The position numbers were made by a program, and so were the translations under genes. Shown here one piece after another: positions 43,428 through 56,157 of a stretch of DNA of 64,000 nucleotides (its first letter is position 1; each line of letters opens with the position of its first letter). The DNA is from Pseudonocardia sp. (lineage in GTDB: Bacteria; Actinomycetota; Actinomycetes; Mycobacteriales; Pseudonocardiaceae), in contig JAFASX010000049.1 in the NCBI GenBank assembly GCA_019244295.1, positions 55,919 through 119,918 on the forward strand, read 5' to 3'. The notes beneath the pieces are model-generated. The model saw nothing but the letters and a program-made list of their open reading frames with translations, made no database searches and was not told the origin of the DNA.

Positions 43428-44303
43428 TTAAGCCGGATCAACAGTGCCGATGGCGGCGGCCATCGCTTCCCTCGGAGCGGGCTTCCCGGTGAACTGCTCC
43501 ACCTGGCCAAACGCTTGATGCAGCAACATGTCCAGACCGGTGACCAGCCGCCCGCCAGCGGCCGCCACCGCCCGAGCCACCGGGGTCGGCCACGGCGCGT
43601 AGACCACGTCGAGTACTAGCGCGGCACGGGCGAGCGCACCGGCGCAGTCGTCGGCCACCCCGGCCGGCACGGTGCTGACCACCACATCGAACTCGGTTAT
43701 CTTCGGCAGCGTGGGATCCCACCGCTGGACCTCGGTACTCAACCCGAACCGTCCGGCGACCTCGACCGTTCCGGTTGCTCGTGCCGGATCACGCACCATC
43801 AACTCCACCGTCCGGATACCAAGCCGGGCCAGCCCCGCGACCGCAGCCGCCGCCGTCGCGCCAGCTCCGAGCACCAACGCCCTTCCGGAACGGGGCCCCG
43901 ACCAACCTCCGGCAACCAGCGAACCGGACACGCCGTCGATGTCCGTGCAGTCTGCTCGCCAGCCACCGTCCGGCAGCCGGACCAGGGTGTTGGCCGCGCC
44001 CACCGCGACGGCTCGCTCGGTACGGACATCGGCTCGATTCAGCGCCGCCCGTTTGCCCGGCATAGTGATCGACAGCCCGACCCACTCCGGACCGAGCCCG
44101 TCCACCAAGCCCGGCAGCGCGGCCGCCGAACATTCGATCGCGTCATAGCGCCACCCGACCAAACCGAGCGCGGCGTAGGCCGCCCGATGCAGCGCCGGCG
44201 ACCGAGAATGCGCCACCGGCATGCCGAGCACTGCCCCTCGTGGGTGGCGAGCAGGGCTATAGCCATACTCGCCACCCACGAGGGGCGCGCAGCGCCCCAT
44301 CAA
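43428..44303 (-). CDS. aroE: Shikimate dehydrogenase
   Basis: VLGMPVAHSRSPALHRAAYAALGL; GLSITMPGKRAALN; LVLGAGATAAAAVAGLARLG. Confidence 0.92.
   Translation of the reverse strand: MMGRCAPLVGGEYGYSPARHPRGAVLGMPVAHSRSPALHRAAYAALGLVGWRYDAIECSAAALPGLVDGLGPEWVGLSITMPGKRAALNRADVRTERAVAVGAANTLVRLPDGGWRADCTDIDGVSGSLVAGGWSGPRSGRALVLGAGATAAAAVAGLARLGIRTVELMVRDPARATGTVEVAGRFGLSTEVQRWDPTLPKITEFDVVVSTVPAGVADDCAGALARAALVLDVVYAPWPTPVARAVAAAGGRLVTGLDMLLHQAFGQVEQFTGKPAPREAMAAAIGTVDPA
44234..44285. repeat. Perfect 18 bp inverted repeat with 16 nt loop
   Basis: CCCCTCGTGGGTGGCGAG (44234-44251) / CTCGCCACCCACGAGGGG (44268-44285). Confidence 0.95.
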
Positions 44304-45793
44304 AACGCTCCGGCGGCCATAGCGGCGCGCACGTTCTGCTGATGCTCAGCCAACGTCACCGCGAAGCACGAGGTACCGTCCTTGCGGCATTTCACGAAGA
44401 ACATCCAGGGCCCGGGCGTGGGATGCTCAGCGGCCTCGATTGCCCGCTTGCCAGGAGCCCCGATCGGAGTCGGGGGCAGGCCGTAGTTGAGGTAACTGTT
44501 GTATGCGCCGGTGCGACCGCGATCCGCGGTACTCGTCCGGACCTCCTGCAGATCCAAGGGGTAGTTCACCGTCGAATCTAACTCCAGCCGAACCCGGCTG
44601 GAAAGCCGGTTGTGAATCACTCGGGAGATCTTGCCGAAGTCCGACGCCAGACCCTCTTTCTCCACCAGCGAGGCGATCACCAACAGCTGGTAGGGGCTGT
44701 AACGGGTCTGCTCGGCCGCGCTGAGCAACCCGTTGGCCTCCAACTGCGTGCCGGACCGGGTGACCAGGGTCCGCAATACGTTCTCAGCGGAGTCACCTGG
44801 GCGCACGTCGTATCGTCCCGGGATGACCAGACCCTCCAGCCGCCGGTTCGGTTCGGCCTTCGCCACCCCGGTCCGCGCCCATTCCGGCACTCCGAGCTGG
44901 TCAATTGACGTGTTGACCATCGCGTTGCGCAATGCGTCGGCGCTCACGCAGGTGCTAACACCGTTGAGCTGAGTGCAGGTCGCCTGGGAGGCCAGGGCCA
45001 GCACACCAGGGACGACCGTGCCGTCAGGGCTTCGGGTATCGTCCAGCTGCACGCCCCCTTTGATCTCCAGCTGTCCGACCCGGGACCGGGGATCGAGCAG
45101 CGAAGCAACGGCCGACTGGCCGGACATTCGCAGGTGCAACCGGTAGAAACCCGGTTGCACCGAGCGTATGCGGTCATGGTCTTCGGCCGCGGCTATGATG
45201 AATGCCTTCACACTGCGCACGACATCAGCTCGGACGAGTTCGGCGCCGATCGCGCTGGTCGTGTCGCCGTCGTTGACCTGAATGATCACGTCGCCTTGGC
45301 CGGGACCGTCGTAGTCAGGCACGCCGAACGGCGTTCGGTGCAAGACAAACCCGCCGCCCGCCACGATCGCGGCGAGCAGGGCCAGCACCAGCAACCAGCC
45401 ACCACGACCACGGCGACGGCCAGAACGGCGGCGACGGCCGTCTTTCCTGGGACCTTTCCTGGAACGACGCGGCGTAGCGAACGGTTCAGTGTTTGGTTCT
45501 CGCGTCGTCGGTTTGGCGGCACCTGGTTTGGCGGCACCTGGTTTGGCGGGGCCCGGTTTGGCGGCACCCGGTTCGGCACCGCTTAATTTGGCGCCGGCCG
45601 AACCAGCACCGGCCCAATTGATGTTATTTGAATTGGTGCGACCCGAACCAACGTTGGGAGCACCGGTACGCGCACTGGTACGAGTATCGATACGCGCATC
45701 CATACGCACAGTGTCGGTGTGTTCAATGCCAATACGCTCAGTATTCATGTGGACGACGTCGATCTGGTTGGTGTCGGGTCCACGACCGGTCAC
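44300..45793 (-). CDS. mltG: Endolytic transglycosylase MltG
   Basis: [74 protein letters not shown]-terminal AKPGA repeats. Confidence 0.92.
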   Translation of the reverse strand: MTGRGPDTNQIDVVHMNTERIGIEHTDTVRMDARIDTRTSARTGAPNVGSGRTNSNNINWAGAGSAGAKLSGAEPGAAKPGPAKPGAAKPGAAKPTTREPNTEPFATPRRSRKGPRKDGRRRRSGRRRGRGGWLLVLALLAAIVAGGGFVLHRTPFGVPDYDGPGQGDVIIQVNDGDTTSAIGAELVRADVVRSVKAFIIAAAEDHDRIRSVQPGFYRLHLRMSGQSAVASLLDPRSRVGQLEIKGGVQLDDTRSPDGTVVPGVLALASQATCTQLNGVSTCVSADALRNAMVNTSIDQLGVPEWARTGVAKAEPNRRLEGLVIPGRYDVRPGDSAENVLRTLVTRSGTQLEANGLLSAAEQTRYSPYQLLVIASLVEKEGLASDFGKISRVIHNRLSSRVRLELDSTVNYPLDLQEVRTSTADRGRTGAYNSYLNYGLPPTPIGAPGKRAIEAAEHPTPGPWMFFVKCRKDGTSCFAVTLAEHQQNVRAAMAAGAF

Positions 45794-46292
45794 GTGCCAG
45801 CTCCGGTACCGTCCCGCATCGCCCGGGACTCCAGCCAACCCTGCAAGATCGCGGTCGCCGCCGCTTGGTCGACCACCGCGCGCTGCTTGCGCCCACGTAC
45901 TCGTCGCTCGGCAAGCATTCGGCTGGCCACCACGGTGGTGAGTCGCTCGTCGACCATCCGAACCGGGACGACCAGCAACGACGCGAGCGCTTCGGCGTAT
46001 CGAAGCGCCGCCTGCGCCGCCGGCCCATCCCGACCCGCCATTGTGCGGGGTAGCCCGACCACCACTTCCACCACCTCGTACTCCGCGACGAGATCAACCA
46101 GCCGGCGGAGGTCCGAGCCGCCGCGCTCATCCCGTCCGAGCGTAACCAGCGGACTAGCAAGCACCCCGCCCGGGTCGGATACTGCCACCCCCACCCGCAC
46201 TGTGCCAACATCGACGCCTAAACGCCGACCGGGCCCCGCGTCAGGCCCGTCGGTACCGTGCAGCAGCCGACCATGCTGAGGGCTCACCCAGC

Positions 46293-46296
<4 letters not shown>
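45790..46296 (-). CDS. ruvX: Holliday junction resolvase-like protein RuvX/YqgF
   Basis: [54 protein letters not shown]. Confidence 0.93.
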
Positions 46297-48971
<2,675 letters not shown>

Positions 48972-49037
48972 GGTGACACTCTCTTGCGGTTTTCAGATGG
49001 AATGCGGACGGCACGGGCACGGCAGGCGGAAAGGTCG

Positions 49038-49340
49038 CTAGACCAGACCGCCCGCCCGGCGCGCTCGGGTCGCCGGGAGGGCCTGCGGCGCCGGGATCAC
49101 CCGGGGCAGCGGTTGCCCGGTACGGACCTCGACCAGCTCGGTCAACTCGCGCTCTCGCTCCGCCATTCCCGCGCGCACATCGGCCCCGAACTCGCCGAGC
49201 GCCAACGCCAGCTCGCGCAATCCGTCGCCGATCTGCTCACTGATGCCGGCTGGAGTGAGCTGTCGCGTCGCCACGGTGAGCCGGCGAGTGACCACAACGC
49301 CGGTGGCTATGCCGAGACCGAGCCAGAACAACCCCTTCAT
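49038..49340 (-). CDS. Conserved actinobacterial membrane-associated protein (DUF6167-like position)
   Basis: GLFWLGLGIATGVVVTRRLTVATRQLTP; conserved position upstream of alaS. Confidence 0.65.
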   Translation of the reverse strand: MKGLFWLGLGIATGVVVTRRLTVATRQLTPAGISEQIGDGLRELALALGEFGADVRAGMAERERELTELVEVRTGQPLPRVIPAPQALPATRARRAGGLV

Positions 49341-49747
49341 GGTCTTCCCCGACGGGTGCGACCGCGCCTCCGAGACCGGCCGTTAACCGCTTCCTTGGGC
49401 GCCCGACGAGCCTTGATGGCCTTCGAGAGACCGTAGGTAAACGCCGCGGTCTTGACCAGCGGCCCACCCATGGTGGCGGTGAACAACGAGGTCAACGCGG
49501 AGACATTGCTGCTGACCATGCACGCGTTCGAGGTGATCCCGTCGACTCGCCTGAGCTGGGTGTTCACCCGGCTCAGCGTAGTATTCGCCCCGTCAAGCAA
49601 TGGGGCACCACCTTCATAGGTCTTGCGGATCGCGGTGGTCGCTTCATCAAGCGTGCGACCGAGCTTGATCAGCGGAATCGCCAGCAGCACGACCAACAGC
49701 ACGAAGGCGCCCGAGGCAATCAGCGCAGCGACCTCAACAGCCGACAT
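49337..49747 (-). CDS. DUF948 domain protein
   Basis: MSAVEVAALIASGAFVLLVVLLAIPLIKLGRTLDEATTAIR. Confidence 0.75.
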   Translation of the reverse strand: MSAVEVAALIASGAFVLLVVLLAIPLIKLGRTLDEATTAIRKTYEGGAPLLDGANTTLSRVNTQLRRVDGITSNACMVSSNVSALTSLFTATMGGPLVKTAAFTYGLSKAIKARRAPKEAVNGRSRRRGRTRRGRP

Positions 49748-49898
49748 GCGGCTCCTCCAGTGGTATTCAATCAATATTCCTGTGATTGATCTCGGTCAGG
49801 CTACCCCCGCCGACCGCGACCCAACCGCCCAGGCCGCGGTTACGGCAGGCCTAACCAGCTTATGGCCCCGGCGCCCCCCGCGAGTAGGGTCGCTCTTC

Positions 49899-49917
49899 TT
49901 CAGGAAGCCTTACCTAA
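49899..49917. promoter_or_regulatory. Candidate IdeR/DmdR iron box
   Basis: Minus strand TTAGGTAAGGCTTCCTGAA, 14/19 to the recalled consensus TTAGGTTAGGCTAACCTAA; upstream of siderophore operon. Confidence 0.45.
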
Positions 49918-50017
49918 CTATCGGAGGTGCCGTGCCCCGCACGATCGGGACTATCGAGGATGCTTTGGTCCCCTTGGACGCAGTGGCCGTCCATTACCGG
50001 CTAGCTCTCCCGCCCAC

Positions 50018-51373
50018 GTGCTCGCCGCGGCGCGCGCCGCGCTGGGGCCAGCGGAGATACCCGCAGAAGGCATCGGAGCCGACGCCGCCGTGCGCCAGTT
50101 CACTGAGCTGCTCACCTGTTACGGGCTCGACCTATCCAACCCCCGAGCCGCCGCCCACTTACAGCCTCCGCCGCTCGCGGTCGCGGCCGCCGGAGACGCC
50201 GTTGTCGGGGCGCTCAACCCGTCGCTGGATACCTACGATTCGGGGCCAAGCGCCATCGCGGTCGAGCGCTGGGTGGTCGAGGCACTAGCCCGGCTGGCCG
50301 GGCTGCCAGGCGACGCGGACGGCGTGTTTACCCCGGGTGGATCGCTGTCCAACCTGATGGGGCTGCTGCTGGCGAGGGACCGCGCCGGGGCGCGCCGGGG
50401 TGTCGACGTGCGCCAGGACGGGCTTGCCGCACTGGGGCAACCAGTGGTCCTGACCGGCGAGCTTGCGCATTTCTCGGTCCGCAGAGCCTGCGCGGCGCTG
50501 GGACTGGGCGAGCGCTGTGTCCGCCCGGTCGCGCTCGACGCACGACGGCGGATGCGGCCGGACGCACTCGCCGCCGCGCTGGCGGACCTGAACCGGAATG
50601 AAACCCCGATCGCGGTGGTCGCCACCGCTGGCGGAACCGACTTCGGGGCCATCGACCCACTGCCCGAGATCGCCTCGCTGACCGAGGCCTTCAGCATCTG
50701 GCTGCACGTGGACGCCGCCTACGGCTTCGGCGTGTTGTTCTCGCCGCGCCTCACCGCGACACTGGAGGGACTTGACGGGCTGGGACGCGCCGATTCGCTC
50801 GCCCTGGACCTGCACAAGCTGGGCTGGCAGCCGGCACCAGCGAGCGTGCTGCTCACCGCCGACCCCGCGCCGTTCGCCACCTTGGAGCGAGAGGTCAGCT
50901 ACCTCAACCCCGCCGACGACACCGCCGCCGGGTTTACCGGCCTGCTCGGCCGCTCGCTGCAGACAACTCGCCGGGCCGACGCGGTCAAGGTGGCGACTAC
51001 GCTACTGGCGGTGGGTGGACGTGAGCTCGGTCACATGGTTGAGCACTGCCATCGGCTGGCTCAATACGCGCAAACGCGGATTCAGGCGCGTCCCGCGCTG
51101 CGGCTGATCGGCCCGGCGGAGCTGACCACCGTGGTGTTCCGCTACCAACCGACCGGAACCGACCAGGCCGATGTGGATGCGCTCAATGCGCGGCTGCGCC
51201 GGCGGCTGCTGCGCTCGGGTAGCGCACTGATCGGGCGTACCGAAGTGACCGAGGCCGACGGACGATCGAGCGTGTGCCTCAAACTGACCTTCGTCAACCC
51301 CACCGCCACCGAGTCGGACGTAGATCAGCTACTGGACGCGGTGTGCGCGGCGGCCGTACAGGAGTGCGCATGA
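50018..51373 (+). CDS. PLP-dependent amino acid decarboxylase (DesA/Ddc-like) of siderophore cluster
   Basis: GVFTPGGSLSNLMGLLLARDRA; LHVDAAYGFGVLFSP; LALDLHKLGWQPAPASVLL. Start uncertain: ORF track begins 49862, GTG 50018 possible. Confidence 0.85.
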   Translation: MLAAARAALGPAEIPAEGIGADAAVRQFTELLTCYGLDLSNPRAAAHLQPPPLAVAAAGDAVVGALNPSLDTYDSGPSAIAVERWVVEALARLAGLPGDADGVFTPGGSLSNLMGLLLARDRAGARRGVDVRQDGLAALGQPVVLTGELAHFSVRRACAALGLGERCVRPVALDARRRMRPDALAAALADLNRNETPIAVVATAGGTDFGAIDPLPEIASLTEAFSIWLHVDAAYGFGVLFSPRLTATLEGLDGLGRADSLALDLHKLGWQPAPASVLLTADPAPFATLEREVSYLNPADDTAAGFTGLLGRSLQTTRRADAVKVATTLLAVGGRELGHMVEHCHRLAQYAQTRIQARPALRLIGPAELTTVVFRYQPTGTDQADVDALNARLRRRLLRSGSALIGRTEVTEADGRSSVCLKLTFVNPTATESDVDQLLDAVCAAAVQECA

Positions 51374-53115
51374 ACACCCCCGACCCACTCGAGGCGACCG
51401 ACCCCCGCCAGATCTCCGAGCATGCGCACCTGGAAGCCCTGCTGCGCTGTTGGCTGGTCGAGACCAACACCCAGGTCACCCCGGGTCGGCTGGAGCTGCC
51501 GTTGACCGCGATAGGAGCCCGGCTGCGCGCCGAGGTGCGGTACTGCTCACCCACCGGCTGGCACCGGTTCGGGTCGGTGAGCCTGGTCAGCCCGGACGAC
51601 CGGGAGTTCCCGCTGGAAGCCACTTCGGCGGTTGTCCTAATAGCGACCGAAGCGGCCGTCCGGGGGGGCGCCCGCGCGGGCGGTGTGCCCACCGGCGAGA
51701 TCAGCGACCTGGCCGCCCGCACCGCGGACTCGGTGCACCGCGTGGCTGGCTTCGTGGCCGCCCGGCGCGCCGAGCCCAACCCGCCACCGGGCACAGACAA
51801 CTTCCTCGACGCCGAGCAGGCGCTGTTGCTTGGCCATCTGTGCCACCCGGCGCCGAAGAGCCGGGACGGCATCAGCGATGCTGACGCGGCGGCCTGGGCG
51901 CCGGAAGCCCGAGCCTCGTTCGCGCTGCATTGGTTCGCCGCCGATCCCGAGCTGGTCAGGCATGACGCGGTAGCCGGGGCGCCGTCGCTACGCGGCATGA
52001 ACACGGCGGAACTGTTAGCTGAGCTGGCCGGACCCCTGGATGCCCCAGCCGGGAAGGTGGTGGTGCCATCGCATCCCTGGCAAGCTGCCGACCTGCTGAA
52101 ACGACCGGCTGTGGAGGAGTTGGTGCGCACAGGGCGACTACGTCCGCTGGGCCCGCACGGCCCGAGCTGGTGGCCAACCTCGTCCTGGCGCACGGTCTAC
52201 CGCCCAGACGCGCCGGTGATGCTCAAGCTGTCGGTGGGGCTGCGGATAACCAACTCCCGCCGCGAAGCGACCCTGACCGAGCTGCGTCGGGGACCCGAAG
52301 TGAACCGGCTGCTGGATGCCGGGTACGCCGCCGCCACCGAGGCCAGCTACCCGGAGTTCCGCATCGTGCGCGACCCGGCGTGGTTGGCCGTGCACACCGA
52401 GGCTGGCGAGCTGACCGGGCTGGACGTCGCGGTCCGCGAGGTGCCGCCCGGGATCGGCGAGCTGCGCTGCCTGGTCGGGCTGATCGCCCCCCGCCCCGGC
52501 TTGGGGCCCAGCACGCTGGCCACATTGCCGGCGGTCAGCAAAGACCCGGCCGGCTGGGTCGCCGCCTACGCCGCCCGGGTGCTGGTACCGATGCTGCACC
52601 TGTATGCGGCCACCGGGATCGGGCTGGAGGGCCACCAACAGAACACCCTGGTTCGGCTAGCCCCGGACGGCGGCGTGCTGGGTGGGGCGTTCCGGGACAA
52701 CCAGGGTTACTACCTGGCCACGTCACACCTGCCCCACGCACTGGCCGCGTTGGGCAGGTGTGATACGGAACAGTCGATGCTGGCCGTGGTGGATGACGCG
52801 ACCGTCGACGAGCGGTTGAGCTACTACCTGCTGCGCAACCAGGCGCTCGCGGTGGTCGGCGCGCTCGGCGTGGCTGGTCTGGCCGACGAACGGCTGCTGC
52901 TCGCGGCGATGGTGGGGGCGCTGCGCGACGCGCTGCCGGCGCTGGCCGATGCCGGCCCAGGCGGCGACCGACTGGCCCGACGCTGGTTGACCGCCCCCAC
53001 CCTGCCGTGCAAGGCCAACCTGCTCACCCGGTTGCATGGCATTGATGAGGTGATCGCCCCACTGGATGCCCAATCGGTGTACTTGGACGCCCCGAACCCG
53101 CTGCTGGCCCGGTGA
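51370..53115 (+). CDS. IucA/IucC family NIS siderophore synthetase
   Basis: LGHLCHPAPKSRDG; VVPSHPWQ; WWPTSSWRTVYRPDAPVMLKLSVGLRITNSRREA; GLEGHQQNTLVRL. Confidence 0.92.
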   Translation: MNTPDPLEATDPRQISEHAHLEALLRCWLVETNTQVTPGRLELPLTAIGARLRAEVRYCSPTGWHRFGSVSLVSPDDREFPLEATSAVVLIATEAAVRGGARAGGVPTGEISDLAARTADSVHRVAGFVAARRAEPNPPPGTDNFLDAEQALLLGHLCHPAPKSRDGISDADAAAWAPEARASFALHWFAADPELVRHDAVAGAPSLRGMNTAELLAELAGPLDAPAGKVVVPSHPWQAADLLKRPAVEELVRTGRLRPLGPHGPSWWPTSSWRTVYRPDAPVMLKLSVGLRITNSRREATLTELRRGPEVNRLLDAGYAAATEASYPEFRIVRDPAWLAVHTEAGELTGLDVAVREVPPGIGELRCLVGLIAPRPGLGPSTLATLPAVSKDPAGWVAAYAARVLVPMLHLYAATGIGLEGHQQNTLVRLAPDGGVLGGAFRDNQGYYLATSHLPHALAALGRCDTEQSMLAVVDDATVDERLSYYLLRNQALAVVGALGVAGLADERLLLAAMVGALRDALPALADAGPGGDRLARRWLTAPTLPCKANLLTRLHGIDEVIAPLDAQSVYLDAPNPLLAR

Positions 53116-53152
53116 ACCCCGGTTAACCCCGGTAAACCCCAGTGAACATCCA

Positions 53153-53668
53153 GTGACCGGCCTCACCGTCCGCCTGGCTCGGCCAGATGGCGCCGACCTG
53201 AAATTGATCACGGCGTGGAACGCGCAGCCGCACGTGGCCGCGTTCTGGCACCAGGACTGGTCGCAGTCTCAGTGGCGCGACGAACTGCGCCGCCAGTTGA
53301 CCAGCCCGGACCTGCTGCCCTGCCTTGTTGAGCTGGACGGCGTCCCGGTGGCCTACCTCGAGCTGTACCGGGCGGCCACCGACCGCATCGCCGCGCTCTA
53401 CCCAGCCCACCCGGGTGACCTCGGTGTGCACATCGCGATCGGCGATCCCACGCTGCTGGGTCGCGGCATCGGCCGGCGGGTACTGGCGCATGTCGCGCAC
53501 GCACTGGTCACGGGCACCGTCGGCTGCCAGCGGGTGGTCGCCGAACCGGACGCGCGCAATGTGGCCTCGGTGCGGGCCTTCCGGGCCGCCGGGTTCATCG
53601 CGGACCGCGAGCTGACGCTGCCCGAGAAGACCGCGCTCCTGCTGATCTATTCGGAGGCTTCGGCGTGA
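53153..53668 (+). CDS. GNAT/RhbD-like siderophore N-acyltransferase
   Basis: WNAQPHVAAFWHQDWSQSQW; PVAYLELYRAATDRIAALYPAHPGDLGVHIAIGD. Confidence 0.87.
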   Translation: MTGLTVRLARPDGADLKLITAWNAQPHVAAFWHQDWSQSQWRDELRRQLTSPDLLPCLVELDGVPVAYLELYRAATDRIAALYPAHPGDLGVHIAIGDPTLLGRGIGRRVLAHVAHALVTGTVGCQRVVAEPDARNVASVRAFRAAGFIADRELTLPEKTALLLIYSEASA

Positions 53669-54945
53669 GAACCGGCGTGAGAACCTACGACGTGCTGGTC
53701 GTCGGCGCGGGCCCATTCGGGCTGGGCATGGCCGCGCTGGCCAGCTCGGTACCGGGACTGGACGTGGTAGTGCTGGAGGCCAGCGACGGGCCAGCCTGGC
53801 ACCCCGGGCTGCTGTTCGACGATGCTTCGCTGCAGGTCAGCTTTCTGGCCGATCTGGTGTCGCTGGTGGACCCGACACACCCGCTGTCGTTTCTGGCCTA
53901 CCTGCGCGAACACGATCGGCTTTACCAGTTTTACGTGCGCGAACGCTTCCACCCCAGCCGCAGGGAGTATGCGGACTACCTGGCGTGGGCGGCGGCGCGG
54001 CTGCCTAGCGTGCACTTCGGGCGGCGCGTCACGCGCATGGTCTGGGACGCAGACGCCGCCCAGTTCGAGGTAAGCACGCCTGGAAACACCTACCGGGCGC
54101 ACAACGTGGTGCTCGGGGTTGGCACCGAACCACACATCCCAGACGCGCTCGCAGGTCTGCCACCGGGCCGGCTGCTGCACTCGGCGGACTATCTGCACCG
54201 GCTCGCCGACATCGAAGCGGCTGGCGAGGTCACCGTGGTCGGCTCGGGCCAGTCCGGGGCGGAGGTGGTGCTCGATCTGCTGCGCCGAGGCCGATCATTG
54301 AGCTGGCTGACCAGAACGGCGTCGTTCGCGCCCTTGGACTACTCCAAGCTGGTGTTGGAGATGACCACTCCGGACTATGTGCGTTACTTTCATCAGCTGG
54401 CTCCGGAACGTCGTGACGAGCTGGTCGCGGCTCAGTGGCAGCACTACAAAGGTATCGACACCGACACAATCGACGCGCTGCACGAGCTGCTCTACCAGCG
54501 CGAACTGGCTGATACTCCGGCACCGGTTGAACTGCGCTGCGGGGTCGCCGTCGAGTCGACGCGGCTGGTCGATGATCGAGTGCTGCTGTGTTGCCGGCAC
54601 GTCGACACCGACACCCGATTTTCCCGGCTCACTGACCTGGTGGTGGCCGCTACCGGCTATGTTTCGCGTGAACCCGCGTTCCTCAGCCCGCTCGCTTCGC
54701 TCGTCCGGCGGGACTGTCTCGGCCGGTTTCGGGTGCGGGCTGACCACTCGATCGAACTGGCCGAGGCGGTAACCGGACGACTCTTCGTACTCAACGCCGA
54801 CTTGCACAGCCACGGGGCAGCCGCCCCCGACTTGGGATTCGGCGCGGTCCGTAACGCCACTGTGCTCAACTCAGTACTCGGCCGCGAAGTGTTCCGGCTG
54901 CCCCGCCGCACCGCGTTCACCTCATTTGCCATTCCTCCTGGTTAG
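53665..54945 (+). CDS. Lysine/ornithine N-monooxygenase (SidA/IucD/PvdA family)
   Basis: DVLVVGAGPFGLGMAALAS; SFLADLVSLVDPTHPLSFLAYL; VVGSGQSGAEVVLDLL. Confidence 0.91.
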   Translation: MRTGVRTYDVLVVGAGPFGLGMAALASSVPGLDVVVLEASDGPAWHPGLLFDDASLQVSFLADLVSLVDPTHPLSFLAYLREHDRLYQFYVRERFHPSRREYADYLAWAAARLPSVHFGRRVTRMVWDADAAQFEVSTPGNTYRAHNVVLGVGTEPHIPDALAGLPPGRLLHSADYLHRLADIEAAGEVTVVGSGQSGAEVVLDLLRRGRSLSWLTRTASFAPLDYSKLVLEMTTPDYVRYFHQLAPERRDELVAAQWQHYKGIDTDTIDALHELLYQRELADTPAPVELRCGVAVESTRLVDDRVLLCCRHVDTDTRFSRLTDLVVAATGYVSREPAFLSPLASLVRRDCLGRFRVRADHSIELAEAVTGRLFVLNADLHSHGAAAPDLGFGAVRNATVLNSVLGREVFRLPRRTAFTSFAIPPG

Positions 54946-55361
54946 TGACCACGCTGACGGCGCGTGACGCCGCCGCACGGGACGCGCTGGGGCGCTGCAC
55001 GGCGGCTGACCGCCGTGCGCTGAGTTCCGCGCAGCCCGCTGGATCCACCGATGAATTGTCCGCGACCAGCGCGGATACGCGGCACCTGCACTGGCTACGC
55101 GAACAACTTGGAGACCGGTTCGCCGGCGGCATCGCACTTGACAGCAGACGAGCAGCCTATCCACTAGGTGAGCGGATCACCGCCGTCCCCATCACGACAT
55201 TATGGGTTTAACCCCACGTCCGGTACCTGCGGAACCGCTCATATCCCTCAGCCAACACCGCCGTCCAGTCCTTGCGAAGCGGGACCACCCCGGGACTGCC
55301 TTGGGAGGGACCACGTGAGCCGCTCACCGTTAGCTCGGCATCGTGCCTGGGCCGCCGCTAT

Positions 55362-55395
55362 CGATATGGCTATGGCCAAGGCCATAGCCATATCG
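55362..55395. repeat. 34 bp palindrome (16 bp arms, AA centre)
   Basis: CGATATGGCTATGGCC-AA-GGCCATAGCCATATCG. Confidence 0.95.
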
Positions 55396-56157
55396 CCTTC
55401 GCCGCTCTCACCTTCGCCCGCGCTGTCAAGCACGGCCCGCAGTCACCGATAGCGAAAGCGGCGCTCCGCCGGGTGGTGCGACTGCTGGCGATTCGCGAAC
55501 GTGCCAGATATCGGGAAGAGTTCGAAGCTGAACCGCACGAACTCGCGGCCGCAGGTGTGTCCCGATGGCGGCAACGAGGATACGCGTTACGCGTCGTTGG
55601 GCGGATATGGTCACTGCGCCGCGCTGCGCCAACCCATCCGGGCACAAAGGCGGGTCTGGTGAACGGGCGCGGGTCGCCGGAGCGGCGGCAAGGGTGCTTG
55701 GCGGTGCCAGCGGGGCGGCTGCGCTGCTCGGGTCTCCGGTCCCGATGATCGTGCTAGGCAGCCTCGGTCTAGGTGCCCTGCTGATCGTCGGCGTGGTCGT
55801 GCTGACCCCGGTACTCGCTCATGACGACCAGCAGAGCGCCCGAGCCCTGACCGTGCTGCGCATGCTCCTCATCGCCGTCTTCCCGAAGAGCATCGCCACG
55901 CAGCAACCCACCAGAAACCGACGCGGCTAGCTCTGTCGCGCACCTTCGCACGGCCGCCGGATGCCGACGGGCAGTATCGCTGCGACCTGGTAAACTAGCC
56001 AATCGGTTTGCTCGTCGGCTTTGGCGCGAACACCATCGGCTTCACTGACATGGGCAACCCGGGTCAAGCACAGTTACGTCTTTAATAACTTGGCGTTTCG
56101 AGTTTGATTTCTTCTGGCGTGCAATGAGGCTGTAAGACAACGTGCTCCGGGGGGCGG

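Noticed and set aside
45500-45600. Tandem 15 nt repeats (GGTTTGGCGGCACCT-like)
   Set aside because: Explained as the (A)AKPG disordered N-terminal repeat of MltG, a common low-complexity region, not a CRISPR or regulatory array.
53111-53153. Short imperfect tandem repeat GGTGAACCCCGGTTAACCCCGGTAAACCCCAGTGAAC
   Set aside because: Junction between siderophore genes; too short and imperfect to assign function.
54945-55211. 88 aa ORF overlapping the monooxygenase stop
   Set aside because: No recognisable family and low-information composition; could be a relic but not supportable.
55445-55930. Possible relic of an actinobacterial membrane protein (RERARYREEFEAEPHELAAAGVSRWRQRGYALRVVGRIWSLRRA, then a TM segment in another frame)
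   Set aside because: Suggestive only; family not identifiable with confidence from sequence alone.
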